This document shows, one piece after another, positions 41,676-53,119 of a DNA stretch of 64,000 nucleotides. Each line of letters opens with the position of its first letter. The first letter of the stretch is position 1. The DNA comes from Diaporthe sp. PMI_573 (lineage: Eukaryota > Ascomycota > Sordariomycetes > Diaporthales > Diaporthaceae): positions 186,001-250,000 of the forward strand of contig JAJTUP010000042.1 in NCBI GenBank assembly GCA_021399435.1, given 5' to 3'. Both the position numbers and the translations under genes were made by a program. The notes under the pieces are model-generated. The model searched no databases. It saw only the letters and a program-made list of their open reading frames with translations, and had not been told where the DNA came from.

Positions 41676-41837
41676 ATGAAAAGCATCGCAAATGCCGACT
41701 CACTTGTGAATTACGGCGAAATCCGCGGCCCTTACATCGAAAACGTGCAATGTCCGAACCAGAAATGTAAACAATTGAATCCCAAGACGACAGACAAGTG
41801 CTTCGGCTGCGGTCAGATGTTGGTGGCCAACGCATAG
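41676..41837 (+). CDS. 53-aa zinc-ribbon microprotein
   Basis: The ATG at 41676 opens a short frame whose second half reads CPNQKCKQLNPKTTDKCFGC. This is a Cys4 pattern (C-x4-C...C-x2-C) like a small zinc ribbon or RanBP2-type finger. The frame is open further upstream, but without an in-frame ATG until about 41472, where only non-ATG starts exist. It has no partner gene nearby, and both flanks (41270-41675 and 41838-42438) have no other gene. A zinc-binding adaptor role is a guess. Confidence 0.45.
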   Translation: MKSIANADSLVNYGEIRGPYIENVQCPNQKCKQLNPKTTDKCFGCGQMLVANA

Positions 41838-42438
41838 GTCTCTCGCGCTTCAGTTGCGAGACGACTGTTTCATTTTCTTTTGTTTGGATCTGAGCCAAGG
41901 GAGTTCACATGGATCTTCTACGGAGGCAGACACTGGGTTTATCACGCGAAGGCGCGCTAGGTTTCGTTAGGACGCATCTTTGGAAGGGACTTCATTGGTG
42001 GAAAACGCGTTAGCTTCACTGATCACTGATCAGTGTTGAATGGGCTTTCTTGTACGTACGTACGTGTATCGCGTAAACGATGGGTTGGGTTGGGTGTTGA
42101 TTACTTGCTGCTATCTAGCTATTGGGAAAGGGAGGCCTTCCGTGCGATGGGTATGATAAGGCATGCCCATCCGTCAGGGATCGCTTAGTCATCCCGTCAG
42201 GCCTTCGATATCAAGCGTACGGCTCTGCCAAGTGATATTCCAACACTATGGTTTATTTGGGCCCGCAGCCTGAGCCTGCTTTGGTGAACAAACATCCTAG
42301 CTTTCCGATAGCGAAGTCTCGCCCAGTAAATGGTTTGCATGCAGATCGAGATGGTCCTAAAATAACTTGTTCTCTCCCACGCACACAGACGCACACCCAC
42401 AGGTGTGTCCCGATTCCCCCCTTTGGGTCTAATTGCAT

Positions 42439-45400
42439 TCATGTATGGTTCGGGTCATCGTACGCCATCATGATCGACCACTGGCCGCCCTGAGCAGGTA
42501 CCGCGCCACCTCCCGCCCCACCACCACCTGGGTCCCCGGATCCCCGCTGCTCGCTACCGAGAGGCATGAGGGCGTTGGCGCTGTAGCGGTCCTGCGAGGA
42601 AGGCGTTACGCCTATCGGGATGGCGATGGTCCACTCAGGCCAGGGGGTTGCGCCCTTCGGGACTTGCGGCACCGTCGGCATGCAGTTGGGCGCCCCTGGG
42701 CCAGTGTTCATCCACCCTGCTGAGGCCTGTTGTTGGTGGTGGTGCGTCTGTGTTGCTGCTGCTGCTTGCTGTGCGTTGTTGTAGCTGACTATCGGGTTAT
42801 GGGTTGCTCGTGGTGAATGCCCGGGTGGTGTGTGGGTCATCTGCGCTGCTGCTGCCGCTGCCGCCGTGGTGGTATACAGATATTGATGTGCAGATTCCCG
42901 GGTGACTGCTGGCATGTAAGACGACTGCATGGAGCTCGACGCCGATGCCGGTGTGGATATGGCGGGCTGTGTGAGGTCAGCGTATTCCATCTGAGGATAG
43001 CCGGCGGTCGGTGCGGTCATCGAAGGGTTGTAATAGGGGTTGTTCGCCATGCCCGGAGCACGATGGATTGATAACTGCTCCGTCTCATTCACCATTGAAC
43101 TCGGTGTCGTGCTATTGGATCGTAGTGACGGACGCCTGGACGCCGCCGAGCCAAATCCCTCCTGCTTGACTGTCATGGTGAGGTTGTGTTGGGGATGCGT
43201 AGCAAATTGTGAGACTGGCGTGCTGTTGGCGTTGGTGTTAGTGTTGCTGTTGCTACCACGCCTTGCTCCCAGGTCGTTTTCAATCGACGCGACTGTGCGA
43301 TCGATGACCGACATAATCTGTGGCATTAACCGAGAATCGGGTCCTAGGATATGTTATGAGCATGTAAGCCAGATGGCTACCTATGTGATGGTCACTCACC
43401 AATGCCAAGGTATTTTGATACCTCCATTATCAGAGATAGTCCCATGTTTATGTCAGCCCTTAGGTTGGTGAGCTCGGTCAGCGCCATGTCCGCTCGTCTC
43501 TCCCAATGAGCGGTGACAATTGTGAATAAAGCAGCCACGTAGACAGCCAGTTGGTACCAGGTCGTGTCAAGCGACTTCGGCCGTGTCAATTCGCTCGCGA
43601 TCCTGAGCAAACCCTTCGCTGACTCCTCGGAGACTTTGCTATTCTCTGCGACAAGGTTCGGATCGGTACTGACGCATCGAGATGGGTGCCGTAGATAAAA
43701 CATGAACTCGTGGTTTGCGCCCGCAAGGTATGACGCGAGCATCTGGTTTTGTGGCTTGCACTTGTCCACTTGCAGCTCCTCTGGGAAGTCTCGTTCGTAG
43801 TTGCGGAATTGTTGCTCTAATCTCCGCACAGACGCCATGTACTTGTTCGGATCCTGGCGCACAGAGTACACATTGTTCCACAGCTCCATGAACAAGAATG
43901 ACAACTTGAAGCCGGTGTGGCCCACGAGCCAGTAGCACTCTCCTATCCTTGTCGTGTCCGTGATCCCGCTCTCGTCGATACATTCATCCGGAACACAGAT
44001 TGGCAGCTCTGTGTCGAAATCGTCGGCCCTGATGGGCATGGGCTTGCCGATTCGGCCGTATAGTATCACGACTATCATGAATATGCTCCACCATAGACGT
44101 TTTCGCATCTCGTTTTCAAGGGTGGTGGGTTTGTTCTTGTCAAGAAATGCACGATGGAGGTTCATGTCCATGGCTCGTGTCCACGTCAGGGTGGCCATCA
44201 GAAAGGCGGGCCCCGGTTTGGGAAAGCCGCGACAGTGAGTTAGCATAAGCACTAGAGCCTGTGTAGCAGGAATAGACATGTCGCATCCTAGGTCCCACGT
44301 CTTGTCGAGGCACCAGTGGTAGTGCCTGTTTGACAAGTCGTTGAGCTGTGCTTTCCCGTCTGGATCTTCGCCGTCTCGCACGCTGAACTGATAGTACATA
44401 ATGGCGAAGACTATATGCACAATAGCAAGCTCTGCTGTCGAGGCTTTGTACGTCTGGTCATCATATATCCGCGAAAGCTACGGCAACCGAGTGCATTAGA
44501 AGATAGCCCTACATCCGTTTGCACAAAATTAAATGGAAGAAACATTACCAATCTAAGATAAGTCGGCTTGTGAAGAACGGGTATAAAGGGACCTAGCATC
44601 ACGAAGAACCACTCGGAGTAACTGAAAGCCTCGTCTCTCGCAGGTAATTGGATTTCGAGGGGCGGGTTGACCTTGGATACTGAGTTGACGAAAGATTGTG
44701 AAGACTTGTTGTAGAGCGGGGTGCTGTTGGGAATGCCCGGCGGTGGGCCGTCCAGGTCCGGAGCGTTGAAAGATGTGATGTCTATCGTCGTGCCTAGTAT
44801 GGATAGCTGAGTGCCATTGATACTACACAAGGGTGCGCCTTGGGCTGCGACGCCGAGACGGGCGTCGGCTGTCCTCGGATCTGTAGTCTGGAGGGAAGAT
44901 GCCTGCTGCGTGGTAGAATAGCCGTTCAATGATCTTTCAGGCTGGCGATTGGCATCCTTGACCCATAGAGAGAAGAATTGTGTCCATTGGTCCTTGCTTG
45001 GGTCGTTGCCGGGGTCCAACGAGGTGCTTAATCCATAGCGAGGAGTCCACTGCCACGGTCGAACCTGAATTCCTCTGTCTTCGAGCAACTTCTCCATGTC
45101 ACGCAGCCGAGTTATTATGTCCTTTTTCTCGCGCTCAAGCTGTTGCAAATAACCGCGGCGTTCTGTGCGCCCGGTGACGCGGTCGGTGACATAGCATTCG
45201 AGGTTCTGCTGAGCGCAGGGGGAGCATCCTTCGGGGAGGCCATCGCACCGAATCTTGCGAACCTAGATTTGGTTGGACTCAGTATCAATACCCGCTGTCA
45301 TCCAGGCTGCCCTTCTTTGTGGTTGCATGCGACGGGTTCCTTCTGGAATCTTTACTTGACTGCCTGCTCCATGCGTGTGTCCGCATGGTCATTCTTAACA

Positions 45401-45754
45401 GCCGTAAAGTTTTTCTGGCATTAGAACCCGCCTCTGAAGACAAAGGATGCACGATGAGAACAAAATGAGACTTTAGAACGCAAGACTTGTTCCTCTATTT
45501 TCATATTTCAAAAAAGAGCCGAACATATTCCCGCATGAAATGAAGAGAGAAGTAATGAAGTGAGGATGACGCACCTTGCAGCGATCGCACGCCTGGCCAG
45601 TACGGGTGTAGGATTGCAGTTTGTCTTTAACCACCTGCGAGAAATCCTCGGGGCCTCTCTCGAGACGAGGCAACTTAACCTTGGATACACCAGGGAAGCT
45701 GTCCTGACCAGACTCGCCCAGGCAAGGCCGCTTGCCAAGGCGTACTGATGGCAT
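42439..45754 (-). CDS. Zn2Cys6 transcription factor with fungal_trans domain
   Basis: The exons, on the minus strand, are 45754-45575, 45262-44549, 44477-43400 and 43343-42439. The introns are 312, 71 and 56 bp with consensus ends. Together they give 958 residues in one frame. The zinc cluster is completed across intron 1: CDRCK + VRKIRC, then DGLPEGCSPCAQQNLEC, so all six Cys are present. A short coiled-coil dimerisation helix (YLQQLEREKKDIITRLRDM) follows. The middle holds the fungal_trans domain, including RKRLWWSIFMI and RHYHWCLD. The last 290 residues are rich in Ser, Pro, Gln, Ala and His, with poly-Ala and Gly runs, as in activation regions. It binds DNA as a nuclear regulator; the target pathway is unknown. 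The protein appears intact, which is uncommon in this window. Confidence 0.88.
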
Positions 45755-47230
45755 GGTGCTCAATACGACGTCGGAGGCGGCCGACTATATTGCAGTGACC
45801 GCCTACGTCAAGGATATCCAAGCGAGGCTCTGATTTCTTCGATGCGACGCTGATTGATGAGTCGGTCCCACTGGGCCAGCGACGGTGTGGTATACCCTGG
45901 TCATGAACAGGATCTGACGTTCAATGTAGATCTGAAGGTGCGTTGCTGCTAAGAATGAGCGGCGCGGGATCGACGTATTCTGCTGCTCGATGGGACGTTG
46001 CGCATTGAACGCTTTCTCAAAGCAGGTAAGAGAGTGGCAGGCAGGTCCTATGGGAAGGGTGTCTAAAGAGCTTCAAAAAGGCAATTGTGTGAGGAACCAC
46101 TCGCACAGACAAGAGGGGTTTTCTGGTCTACTTTGTATGAGAGCTTATTACCGAAGTGACCTATGATTGCCTGCAGCGAGGGCCTGGGATTACCTGACTT
46201 ATGCAAAGCAACAGCCCGCAGTCGCAATCCACTGTGGCGGGGGGGGGGCATGGTTGAGGCCACAGTGGACACATCTCTGCCAGCCTATTGTTGGCTGCTA
46301 AATAAAAAAGCAAGATTCATATGCTGAAAAACGGGCGCCAGGACCAACTGAGACGGGCCGCGGTGGGGTAAAAGCGGTGTGCGGCTGCCAACCAATCCGT
46401 CTTACAGCAATCGTTACTAGATTCATAAGGACAAAAAGTAATCTGATCATGCTGAGAACCCGCCCTTCTGCAATCAAGATCGGCCAGGTTGGTAGACGGA
46501 AGGTCTAGGAAACAAAGCATTTGGCCTCCTTGGAGCATCTCACTGCCTCGCTTCCCTTAGCGTTGTCTCGCAACAGGTTCGCTTGCCCCTCGCGGTCCCA
46601 GGCAGAAACTTCATTGCATTACGCTACTTCTTCTCTAAAACAAATGCCAGATCAGCATTCTTCATTGCCATCATCACCAGTCATTCCACCTAGCCCCTGT
46701 CATAAACGCAACGTCATTTCTAGATCCGAAGTCCCTGGCGTAAAGAAACATTGTAGCTCTGCTAGGTTGCCCAAGATATACATCCTATACTGCGGGCGCT
46801 TCCCTGTGACTTCACAAATTCGTGACAGTAAGATCTTTATCAATCCTTTCTTGAGGCAGGTCTTTTGTCTTTGTGAGAGGCTTTCTCCAGCGGCACTGGA
46901 AACCTTAGGGAGAAAAAACGTGAACTTCGTCAGTTTCCGTGACCCAGAGCTGTCATCTATCGGCAGGGCTCCCAGCAACGCAATGTGGGCAACTGTTTAG
47001 CAATATATTGCGGCAACGCAACGCAATGGGGGAATCGCGATTACTAAAGGCAACGCAACGCAACGCAATCTCAGATGGGCAATATTGCCTTTACGTTGCC
47101 TTCGTTGCCGTCGACCCATTTTTTATGCTTTTTGAGCCCCTTGGTCCCCTGAGTCAGCTATATAGGCTCAAATATAGCCGGTCAATACAATCACGATAGA
47201 GGCTTGGCGCGACATACACGCGTGATGTAC
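45755..47230. other. no confident gene; CAACG microsatellite-like cluster
   Basis: A run of G at 46241-46251 and a cluster of GCAACGCAACGCAA repeats (about 46973-47110) with its partial inverse (TTGCCTTTACGTTGCCTTCGTTGCC) are visible. Open frames here lack start codons and domains. The inverted arrangement of the CAACG repeats could be the ends of a small fold-back element. Confidence 0.35.
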
Positions 47231-47494
47231 GCGTGATGCCTGCCAGACCCTTTGACAGTGATCGGAATGGTCCGGTCTGACTTGGTCTTGGTCTGGTCTA
47301 GACCGCCAAGACTTGGTCTGGTGGTCTTAATGGTCTGGACCGGTCTGGCTATAAATAGATCGGGGTGGCTGGATCTTAGACTAATGCGGTTAGAACATTC
47401 AGTACGAAATGAAATTATGAACCCCGGAGAACAGCTGAGTTTTCCACTCACATAAACAATCAAGTCCATAACAACCTGCTTGTATGCTATTGTT

Positions 47495-48070
47495 ATGGAG
47501 TCATCAACTCCAACCTTACCGTCTCCATTGACTATAATGATACCAAATTCAACGTCTCTTACACCATCTCCTGTCCCTACGTCGTCACCCACCCCTACTC
47601 TATCACCAGCCCCTGTTCGATATCACGAACCTCCGGATGAGTTCGTACAGGACCGTATCACCTACGTGAAACGCGCGACAATTGCAAAGAAGGGATTTCG
47701 TCTAGGTTCATCACACATCTGGAAGTATGGCCTCCAATACATTCGAGGTAGCGATAAGAAAGAGGTGTATTACTGTCAACGGTTGGAAAGAACAAGCAAG
47801 AATTGTTTGTTATCAATGGCACTTCTAGGGTCAGAAATCACCTGGAACAGAAGCACCAGATTGATCCCCAGAGTGGTATCAAGAAACATAGTTCGACACG
47901 GAAGTCTGTATTGGATCAGCAGAAGAGCGCGGCTGCTACTAATACCTTCTTCTGGAAAGATTCAATTGAGAAGTTCTTGATGGAGGATTTCCCTTCTGGA
48001 TGGAAGCCTTTTTGGATGCGACGCCGCCAGGATGTCTCGTCTGAGCTCCCATCTGACCTGACTGGTTTGG
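47495..48070 (+). pseudogene. hAT transposase N-terminal fragment (BED finger), frameshifted
   Basis: The ATG at 47495 opens a Thr/Ser/Pro-rich leader. Then come SSHIWKYGLQYIRGSDKKEV and YYCQR; the frame breaks near 47785 and continues in another frame as ELFVINGTSRVRNHLEQKHQ. The two pieces together form a BED-type zinc finger with one inserted base. Upstream (47255-47345) dense GGTCTGG/GACTTGG repeats look like a hAT subterminal region. The catalytic core is absent. The fragment meets an oppositely oriented hAT piece at about 48070. Confidence 0.65.
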
Positions 48071-48262
48071 TGTATCACCACCAGACGCGTCGCTCAGGAT
48101 GAAGCTGAACCGTTCGTAGAGCTCATCCCCAGTGATATCGCTAGCGGCATCAAAGGGGGCTTGAAGTGCTTCACGTGAAGACGGGAAAAGAAAGGCTTGA
48201 AGGGATAAGTTGATAACATGAAGGACACAGCGGATACGGTGCCGTTTCGGATCCCAGTTGAT
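48060..48262 (-). pseudogene. hAT transposase exon fragment related to B and D
   Basis: On the minus strand the frame reads WDPKRHRIRCVLHVINLSLQ, continuing AFLFPSSREALQAP. This aligns with the beginning of exon 2 of the B and D transposases (FDPSKRRIRC...HIINLSLQAFLLASSKEAL). An acceptor-like CTATAG precedes it. Only about 200 bp of the gene is left. Confidence 0.7.
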
Positions 48263-48616
48263 CTACTATAGATCAGACGACTAGATGGGAGAACAGGGCT
48301 GGAGTACGACGTACATTATGGTCCTGCTTAAGCCTGGTTGATAGATGCTGCAAACATGTCTGGTCCCGTTGGTTTATGTGTGAGGCCTCTCATATGCAGG
48401 CAGCCGCGCCGTGAAGATGTTGGCGGACCGGGCTGATGATATCATGAGACGGCCAAGACATGATAGCTGGCAAGGGGATTAGACCTTAGATGAGTACCAT
48501 CCAGCACGGATGTATTCCTCCTTCGCTCCTCTCTCCCATGCTCTTCCATCTTCCCTACAGCATCTTCTCGCGTCATACTCGCTCGTTTCATCCTCCGGTC
48601 GCATCATCACGAAACC

Positions 48617-49916
48617 ATGGCGCAGACGGACGCCAACACAGACAGGGAGGTGACATTGTTCTGCAAGGGCCATGAGCCAAGCGAGCACAACGCCGAGGTA
48701 TTCCACAACTCCTTCTCTTATGTCGTTTATAGTTCGGAGCCCGACGGGGAGTGGCCACGCTCGTGCGAAATGATCGTGACTAACTCCTGTCGGCGTGGTC
48801 CTTGGTGCCCCGCCGGACCGCTAACGTAAACAGCAACGACACTGTCCAAGGTCAGAAATCAACACTCCCAAGAGCCCTCAACAGACGCTGGAGAAGGCGC
48901 TGGACCGTCTGGGCTGGCTCGCCACCAATAAGGTCGGCAAGGGATACGACGGATACGGGGCCACCGCCGTCAGCGCTTCCGATAGTTCCAGCACCAACAC
49001 CACTGCTGACCTTGCCTCAGCTGGCCTCGATCCTCCAGTCACGGCAATATCGGCCGGCACCAGAGGAGCTGGCCTCGGCGCGTTGAGCGAGAGCTCTGGA
49101 CCGGCTACCTCCGACGGCCCCGGAGACCTCGTGCTCTTGAGGCAGTTGTACAAATTCGCTGGCTCGGCCGAGGACCAAAAACCTCACGTCCCCGATACCG
49201 ACACATCCGATACAACTCCAGCGGCTGAACATGTGTTTCCTGAGGTCGGAGGTCGTTCCCCCCAGACCCCCGTCAACATGGCAGCCACGGCCCCCGAGCC
49301 GCCCAAGCTGGGGAGAAAGCGTGCCCGCCCCCTGGATTTCTACATCCCCATCAAGCTTGGACGTGCGCAGCCGCCGCGCCGGGAGACCCCACGCACACCA
49401 GCGCCTCCGCCGCTACGTGCCTCTACTGGAAAGCGTTGCCGTGCCAACTCTGCGCCGCACGTACGAAGATATACTGAGCAAGATACCTGCAACAAACCGC
49501 AAAGCGCACCATGCCTCCCCGTACAAAGCCCAATGCTGGGCCGGCTTCCGCCGCTCTCTGATCCGAGCCCGATCCAGGTGCCAGCAATCGGGCGCGGAGC
49601 CTGATCCTAAGATGACGGCAGCGATGATGGCAGCGACCAGGATGGATTTGCTCCTCCCTCGCCGACCCAGAACCGGCCCACTCGATCAGCTGGGGAGACC
49701 GCAATATCAATTGCCAGCTCTGGCGGGAAGCAGGAACGGCGCCGCGGAAGTGGACGCAGTCAAAAAGGGGCGAGACAGACAACAATAGAGGACCGGCCGT
49801 ACTGCACTCGCCCGGTGCCTACTCGAGCTGGCAAACGACGGACCTATCTGGTACGAGAGGTTGAGCAGTTTGGAGCTTCTAAGCAATACAGCGCACAAGG
49901 TTGTACAAGTGAATGA
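48617..49916 (+). CDS. unknown three-exon Ser/Pro-rich protein
   Basis: The exons are 48617-48775, 48834-49577 and 49641-49916. Intron 1 (58 bp, GTGACT...CTAAC...AACAG) and intron 2 (63 bp, GTGCCA...GACCAG) are both phase 0 and give 392 residues. Intron 2 is the less certain: without it the frame ends at 49604 but the well-formed third frame is left over. The first 53 residues (FCKGHEPSEHNAEVFHNSF, SYVVYSSEPDGEW) look folded. The rest is low-complexity with a helical segment (LEKALDRLGWLATNK), basic clusters (KLGRKRARP, GKQERRRGSGR) and a DGFAPPSPTQNRP stretch. No domain is recognised. Basic clusters hint at the nucleus. Confidence 0.5.
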
Positions 49917-50353
49917 CCCGAAGAGTCTACACCAGATTCAACAGACAATGCCTCTCGAGTCCTTGATATGAACAAATTTCAGTGTTGTTGAACAATTGAG
50001 AAGCTAAGCCGCACATAAATGATCACTATTAGGCTGTATTTTGCTCATTAGGCGATGTTATACTCATAGCAATTCTGTTCAAGGTTTTCAAGCACGATGC
50101 CGGAGCAGCTGCATGACCCACCACACTTACTGGCTTGCCTGTTTTCGAATCAGCACTGGCAGGTGCTGCATTGTTGCCCGACACAAGCCTCCCACAACAC
50201 TAAGCTCGATCACCGATGCGCGAAGATACGGCTTACCTGCAGCCGAGGAAGTGTAATTCCTGTCTTTAGTTGCTGAATACACCTAACGAACGGAGCACTA
50301 TTACTCTATTAGGCGCACTTGTGCTAGGTGACGCACAGGGAATGCCGCCATTC

Positions 50354-51202
50354 TTACTTGCCTCCATACAGAGATCCATACGTAGCACCGGTCCGAATCC
50401 TCCCTTTCCGATAGTTATCAGCATGCACTACGAGCTCCCAATCCCCCCACTTCTTCTCTTCGTGCACCGATACAACCTGAACCAGGAGCTTCTCCCTCTG
50501 CTTAGTCACCGCCCTCATTGCCTTCATCTCATCGTTCCTCATGGGGTCCAAGCGCAGCTTGTGCAGCTTGGGCGCTAAGTCTTCCCTTTCAAGCAGCAAG
50601 GCAAAGATCGCTCCTGTGTTGTTCTTCCCGCTCCTTGAAGTGCCTGTGATCTCTACTTCCGATAGGCTCGGGCAGTTCTCGAACAGGGCCACCAGGGCCT
50701 CGTGGGTGAGGTCACACGTCCCTGGTAGCTTGACGCGGCGGAGGCTGGGACAGCTCTGGGCTATTAGTTTAATAGCATCGTTTGTCAAATCCGTGGCTGA
50801 GTTATGCGCGCCATAGGTGACATCGTCATAGATGAACTCAAATTCCCACAGTTTCTCGCAGATGCTCGGTCCCATGGCTAGCAGATCTTCGATGTGTTTG
50901 CTGGCAAGAGGATTTCGGAATTAGATCAGCACCACACTTCACAATCATTCCAAGTTGTGAGATATTCTAGTGGCGTCGAGCCTGACTCACCTCTTCAGAA
51001 CAAACTCCGACCCGAACGATATTTTTCTCGTCCTGGAACTCAAACGACTGGCCCGAGCCTCCCATTCCTTGTCACCTCTGAAATGGACACTCTTGTGCAA
51101 GTCGACGGTGGTTGGTATTGTTGATATCTGTGCCGCTGGTGCATTGCTTCTGCTATTCAATGGGGCAGTCGAATGCCGCTTTGCGGTACGTACTGGAGGC
51201 AT
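50354..51202 (-). CDS. leucine-rich-repeat (AMN1-like) protein
   Basis: Exon 1 is 51202-50991 and exon 2 is 50900-50354. The 90-bp intron (GTGAGT...CTAAT...GCCAG) joins LKR to SKHIEDLL, giving 252 residues. The ATG at 51202 is preferred because the protein then begins MPPVRTAKR; a longer frame starts at 51259. Cysteine-containing leucine-rich repeats are visible: LTNDAIKLIAQSCPSLRRVK and LTHEALVALFENCPSLSEVE. This is the pattern of F-box/AMN1-type LRR proteins, although I see no F-box. Such proteins act as substrate adaptors or mitotic-exit regulators; here the role is inference. It looks intact. Confidence 0.65.
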
Positions 51203-52380
51203 GTTGTGACAGGTCTGGCCAATTTCGAGCTTCTTGCCAAAGGTTACGTGTTGTTGCATCGTCCCCTGGATCGCATGATGTTGAACAAATTGACAGTCGC
51301 TGACTAATGGACACCGATTGCTGTGGCGCACAGATCAAGCGGCCGGGGCCGCGGCCCGCCGGCTCTGTTGCGGTAATTTAGCCGGACATCAGGACAAGAG
51401 TTTTGTTGTCTGAAATGAGGTTACTCATGCGGGGTAAAAGTTTACCTCAGGCACTCAGACCCACACACTAGCCGAATAGACGCAAGCGCTAAACGCACGT
51501 GATTCTGTGTGTGGGCCTGAGAGATTTTCGGCACAATTTGGTGGCCCATCCCTTAGGATACATATATTTTGTATGTGTCCTCAGCTGTAAATTATGTATC
51601 CCCATCTGTTACGCCAGACCGATTTCATCAAGAGAATTACAACGCCTCATATCACCTTTAATGCAACAGAAAACATCAAAATAGCTGTGTGCGAAAGATC
51701 TATAACGTCTCAGCTACCGATTGAATTGAGTATCATTTGGATATGATGCTTCATTGTTGAGATATCGCGGTCGATGCTGCGCGTGCTGCGCAACTTGCTC
51801 CTGGTAGTCGACGTGTGGTTACTTCCACGGACGTCGTCTCGCGATTATATGTACGATTCCCCAGACGCATTTTAACTCTCTGGCAAGCTCTATCATAACC
51901 CGGATTGTCTGCTGGCAAGCTACTGCTGGATATTCCACTCACCGAGCAGGAAGGAGAGGGGAATAGATGTTGATCGGCTCATTGTGGACGTAAGACCAAC
52001 TCAGAACGAAGCGTGAGCCGAGCCTGAGATGGGCCGATAGCCATGGAGAATCCACTGGTTGGATTCCCGTTGGAACCATTCCGCCATGTCATTGAACGAG
52101 AGAAGTCGAAGGGGCAAGCGAAATGAGTTGTCGAGGAAATAGAGAGAAGAAAAGCATTCGGTCAGGGGCGGGATCTGTTGCGCCTTTTAACCGTCTCGGG
52201 CACTTTGTTTTGAACGCGAGGGTGTAAAGTCTGCCTTGCGGTTGCCTGTTCTACCAGGGGGCGTCTTTCGGTGTGTGGTCGCCCGCTGTGTCCCCGCAAA
52301 TATGCAAGGGGTTGGCCACTTAACCAGCGTGGTTAGGTAACAGGCACAGGGACATCGACGATAAGAAAAAACCTTCCAAA
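51203..52380. other. no confident gene
   Basis: Several short frames on both strands lack start context and domains. A GC-rich block (ccggggccgcggcccgccgg, about 51342-51361) is the only compositional feature. Confidence 0.4.
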
Positions 52381-52411
52381 GAGGGGTTCTGGCCGTCCAG
52401 GCTATGTTTAC

Positions 52412-52721
52412 TGGTCTTTCTTCTGGGCTGCCGCCAGCGGTCTCTTCCTCTCGAGGGCTGCCTTCTTGGCTAGCGTGTTCTTCTTCCACCCTCAACGCCC
52501 TTCTCGGGGTCGCTGAAGATGGTCACGCGGTAGTTCTCGAGGTTGGTTCTTGTTCTCTTGCCGAGCAGGTCTTCAATACCGTGCTCAGCAAGAAAGTCTA
52601 CTCCCCATCTTTCATAGATTGATTCATCCACCACCGTTGGAAACAAGTCGCCCACGTAGCTAAAGCTATTTAGAGAATCTAGAAAAAGTATTGTTGGCCT
52701 ATCTTTTTCTGGATAGGCCAA
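52412..52721 (-). pseudogene. gene tail fragment, frameshifted, unknown (possibly Ulp1-like)
   Basis: On the minus strand the frame encodes RPTILFLDSLNSFSYVGDLF, EHGIEDLLGKRTRTN and TIFSDPEKGVEG, then breaks near 52490. A neighbouring frame ends in a coherent basic tail (KNTLAKKAALERKRPLAAAQ) at 52412. The ILFLDSLNS stretch faintly recalls the strand before the catalytic Asp in Ulp1-type peptidases, but no catalytic residues can be shown. The N-terminal part is missing. Confidence 0.35.
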
Positions 52722-52849
52722 ATGGTTGGTATATCTGTCAAACAGTGGATTTGTAAATCAGTTCTGCCTACATATCGCAAACAGCAATTATGGTATGCCA
52801 TATAACGTTAAGCACCAACGAGCGGGTACAAATTGAGGTAAGGAAACTC

Positions 52850-53119
52850 TGCTGCAAAGTGGGCCTGTTCTTTAGCGGGGAGAAGACGGGCGATGTTAAG
52901 GCGCCAGCAGACGCGGACAAAGGCGTGCTAGGCACTGGCGCGATCGATTGGCTACAGCTTGGCGACAACGGGCGAGGTCTTAGCAGGGATGTCGCCCTGG
53001 TGTACCGCGTCGTTACTGCCGGCGGTGTTGCACAGGCGTGCTCGGTCAGCGGGGCGAACGATCCTGGTCAGGCGCTAAGCGTACCGTATACTGCCCAGTA
53101 CTGGTTCTATAGTGCTTGA
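52850..53119 (+). pseudogene. DUF3455 protein, C-terminal part
   Basis: The frame ending at 53119 carries the C-terminal half of DUF3455: DVKAPADADKGVLGTGAIDW, VYRVVTAGGVAQAC and VPYTAQYWFY. Fungal members are secreted proteins of unknown function that begin with a signal peptide and an N-terminal half. Both are missing here, and the upstream 60 bp do not resemble the family. This is a truncated copy. Confidence 0.7.

Noticed and set aside
46521..47000. 159-codon plus-strand frame
   Set aside because: No ATG at its beginning, no domain, and it crosses the CAACG repeat cluster.
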